The translations under genes were made by a program, and so were the position numbers. The notes beneath the pieces are model-generated. The model searched no databases and had not been told where the DNA came from. It worked only from the letters and a program-made list of their open reading frames with translations. This document shows, piece after piece, positions 62,547 through 64,000 of a stretch of 64,000 bases of DNA. The stretch lies in the NCBI RefSeq assembly GCF_900112335.1, contig NZ_FOLG01000013.1, positions 79,063-143,062 of the forward strand. Reading direction: 5' to 3'. Source of the DNA: Tropicimonas isoalkanivorans (GTDB lineage: Bacteria > Pseudomonadota > Alphaproteobacteria > Rhodobacterales > Rhodobacteraceae). Each line of letters opens with the position of its first letter. Position 1 is the stretch's first letter.

Positions 62547-63005
62547 ATGAAAATTGCAGTTGCCGGCGACAGCGCCGGAGAACCCCTCGCCAAAGTCCTG
62601 GCAGAACACCTGTCCAAAACCCACGAGGTGTCTGAGATTTCCCGGACGAGCGAAGGGCTCGATCCCTTTTACGCCAACCTGTCCGACCGGGTCGCCTCCG
62701 CCGTTCTTGCCGGCGAATACGACCGCGCGATCCTGTGCTGCGGTACCGGCATCGGCGTGGCAATGTCTGCCAACAAGGTGCCTGGCATCCGTGCAGCACA
62801 ATGCCACGACACGTATTCCGCCGAGCGCGCGGCCCTCTCCAACAATGCCCAGATCATCACCATGGGCGCCCGTGTGATCGGCTCCGAACTGGCGAAGGCC
62901 ATTGCGGATGCGTTCCTCGCCAACACCAACGATTTCGACCCCGAAGGCCGGTCGGCCGCGAACGTGAACGCGATCAACGAGGTCGACGCGAAGTATAACG
63001 CCTGA
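62547..63005 (+). CDS. RpiB-like D-erythrulose 4-phosphate isomerase (EryI/DerI-like)
   Basis: A 152-residue RpiB/LacAB-family isomerase. The family active-site loop [21 protein letters not shown] has the catalytic cysteine, and [21 protein letters not shown] the helix with the catalytic residues. With the TIM-like gene 22 bases upstream it would turn erythrulose phosphates into D-erythrose 4-phosphate, which transketolase and transaldolase next door can use. Plain ribose-5-phosphate isomerase B is the alternative. A strong terminator follows. Confidence 0.8.
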   Translation: MKIAVAGDSAGEPLAKVLAEHLSKTHEVSEISRTSEGLDPFYANLSDRVASAVLAGEYDRAILCCGTGIGVAMSANKVPGIRAAQCHDTYSAERAALSNNAQIITMGARVIGSELAKAIADAFLANTNDFDPEGRSAANVNAINEVDAKYNA

Positions 63006-63029
63006 CCCGTATCGGTGCGGGACAAACAA

Positions 63030-63060
63030 AAAGGGCGTCCGGTACTGCCGGGCGCCCTTT
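63030..63060 (+). terminator. Terminator of the isomerase operon
   Basis: A 13-bp stem with one T-G pair (63030-63042 with 63048-63060), a five-base loop, and a T-rich 3' arm. Confidence 0.88.
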
Positions 63061-63138
63061 GCATTTAGTGACATTCAGTGAGCGGTACACCTGCGCTCTT
63101 CGCCGATATCGTCGGGAGAGCGCGTTCCCCAATTCTCG

Positions 63139-63285
63139 TCAGAGGCTTTGTTCGACGTCCTGCGCGGTGTCGGTGACGGTTTCACCGGCGTTTTCGATGT
63201 CACGCCCGGCACCTTGCACAGTCTCGCAAGCGGACAGCGCAAACAGGGCAAGGATGGCGAATAGAGAAAGGGGTTTGCTGGTCAT
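63139..63285 (-). CDS. Entericidin-like small lipoprotein
   Basis: A 48-residue gene. It starts MTSKPLSLFAILALFALSAC, a lipoprotein signal peptide with the lipobox LSAC (modified Cys20), followed by ETVQGAGRDIENAGETVTDT, the entericidin A/B pattern. Such proteins are anchored to the membrane by lipid; entericidin B is a bacteriolytic stationary-phase toxin in E. coli and entericidin A its antidote. ATG 63285 has GGAG 7 bases upstream. An exact EcfG promoter lies 35 bases before the start. Confidence 0.88.
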   Translation of the reverse strand: MTSKPLSLFAILALFALSACETVQGAGRDIENAGETVTDTAQDVEQSL

Positions 63286-63319
63286 GATAACTCCGTGCTG
63301 CACATGGCTATTGCGTGAA

Positions 63320-63344
63320 AACGCACGTGCGCCGCAGATGTTCC
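63320..63344 (-). promoter_or_regulatory. EcfG-type promoter of the entericidin gene
   Basis: Minus-strand GGAAC (63344-63340), 16 bases, CGTT (63323-63320), exact consensus, facing the lipoprotein gene. Confidence 0.85.
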
Positions 63345-63350
63345 CTCAAC

Positions 63351-63629
63351 TCATGTCACATTGCGCTGCGCGGCGACTGCTTCAGCAATGAGGCGAAGTT
63401 CCTCGTGAATTGCCGCCTCCACCGCATAAGCGGCGTCGGGATCTGCCCCAGGGTCCTCTTCGTGCTCACCTTCCATAGAATCGAGGGCGACCAGCGTACG
63501 AAGCCGGCTCCGCCCACCCTCTCCATCCTCCAGCACCGCGGTCACGAGCGCGGCCAGCACTTTTCGCTGTGCCAGCAATCTGCCCTCCATCAGCTCCGGT
63601 GACGTCTGTGTCTTGGCGCCGGTTTCCAT
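63351..63629 (-). CDS. Small acidic hypothetical protein next to an IS
   Basis: A 92-residue protein with no recognised family. It looks helical: ELMEGRLLAQRKVLAALVTA, then an acidic linker (MEGEHEEDPGADPDAAY), then a final helix EAAIHEELRLIAEAVAAQ. No signal peptide. ATG 63629 has GGAGG upstream. The left end of an IS5-type element lies only 28 bases upstream of the start, so its native promoter is probably displaced or replaced. Confidence 0.6.
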   Translation of the reverse strand: METGAKTQTSPELMEGRLLAQRKVLAALVTAVLEDGEGGRSRLRTLVALDSMEGEHEEDPGADPDAAYAVEAAIHEELRLIAEAVAAQRNVT

Positions 63630-63657
63630 TGCGGTCCCTCCGTTTGTGGCCGTGCTA

Positions 63658-64000
63658 GGGTCAGGACCCATTGATTTCCGGGTAGGGGCGTGATTCACGG
63701 TCCGAAAACCGAGCGGTGAACATGTCTGATCTTTTCTGGCTGACGGATGCGCAGATGGCGCGTCTTGAGCCTTTCTTCCCAAAGTCCCATGGCAAGCCTC
63801 GCGTCGATGACAAGCGTGTTTTGAGCGGGATTATCTTCATCAATCGCAATGGCTTACGATGGCGAGATGCGCCGAGGGAATATGGCCCGCACAAAACGCT
63901 CTACAACCGTTGGAAGCGTTGGAGCGATAAAGGCATCTTTGCCCAGATGATGGTCGGCTTGGCCGCTGATCACGGCGAGCAGACGACGGTCATGATCGAC
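63658..64000 (+). mobile_element. IS5-family insertion sequence, left part
   Basis: The likely left end is at the sequence GGGTCAGGACCCATTGA (from 63658), following CTAG at 63655-63658, a common target for this IS group. The transposase gene begins 64 bases inside. The right end is beyond the window, so the inverted repeats and target duplication cannot be compared. Confidence 0.75.
63722..64000 (+). CDS. IS5-family transposase, 3' end missing
   Basis: The first 93 codons of an IS5 (IS427-like) transposase: MSDLFWLTDAQMARLEPFFP, then GKPRVDDKRVLSGIIFINRN, GLRWRDAPREYGPHKTLYNR. The last visible residues TVMID hold what is probably the first Asp of the DDE catalytic triad. Many elements of this subgroup make the full protein by frameshifting between two frames; that region is outside the window. 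Confidence 0.9.
   Translation, partial: MSDLFWLTDAQMARLEPFFPKSHGKPRVDDKRVLSGIIFINRNGLRWRDAPREYGPHKTLYNRWKRWSDKGIFAQMMVGLAADHGEQTTVMID

Overview
The window is GC-rich, densely coded chromosomal DNA from an alphaproteobacterium, most likely a member of the Rhodobacteraceae (Roseobacter group). Three things point there: the PhyR/NepR/EcfG general stress response; the slt-dapA-smpB and serC-serA neighbourhoods with an alphaproteobacterial serC leader; and typical family genes such as IalB, MnmD and GlsB. Nothing allows a species name. Both ends are cut: an ammonium transporter lacks its N-terminus at the left, and an IS5-family transposase runs off the right.

Left third (1-22400): housekeeping metabolism. 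amt; a sulfurtransferase/GNAT/aminotransferase operon; smpB; a membrane-anchored NYN nuclease; a gene resembling a pentameric ligand-gated ion channel directly behind dapA; a lytic transglycosylase; a strongly palindromic intergenic element; an EamA exporter; a divergent mnmD / FAD-oxidoreductase pair that looks like a split MnmC; IalB; asparaginase; serB; the serC-serA operon with a complex leader; and tdh-kbl for threonine breakdown.

Middle (22500-48000): a hybrid histidine kinase, yaaA, recQ, yggT, dapE, rlmN, HdeD, a LOG protein, dapD, a GlsB-type membrane protein, an Atg22-like MFS carrier, a murein endopeptidase, a YhhQ-type transporter, arfB, pncB/pncA, trhO, a HAD-UbiA fusion and a GH13_18 sugar phosphorylase. 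At 39690-39863 lies a compact unit: a 16-nt perfect complement of the 16S rRNA 3' end, an 18-codon ORF, two competing pairings and a strong terminator. I do not recognise it.

Right part (48000-58000): a general stress response island. phyR faces nepR-ecfG-kinase across a palindromic promoter. Nearby are a pyridoxamine-oxidase-like stress protein, CsbD, MsrB, a phospholipase D-like enzyme, Dps, a DUF1328 membrane peptide and a Rho-N protein. I find the exact motif GGAAC-N16-CGTT at five places (nepR, glsB, DUF1328, Rho-N, entericidin), each correctly placed and oriented before a small stress-type gene, plus weaker variants. Embedded in the island is a two-gene amidoligase/class I amidotransferase operon whose product is unknown.

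Right end (58000-64000): transaldolase and transketolase face a DeoR-type regulator followed by two tetrulose-phosphate isomerase-like genes, as in erythritol catabolism. They share a perfect inverted-repeat operator candidate. An entericidin-like lipoprotein gene, a small unknown gene and an IS5-type insertion close the window. I see no rRNA or tRNA genes, CRISPR array, prophage or recognisable defence system.
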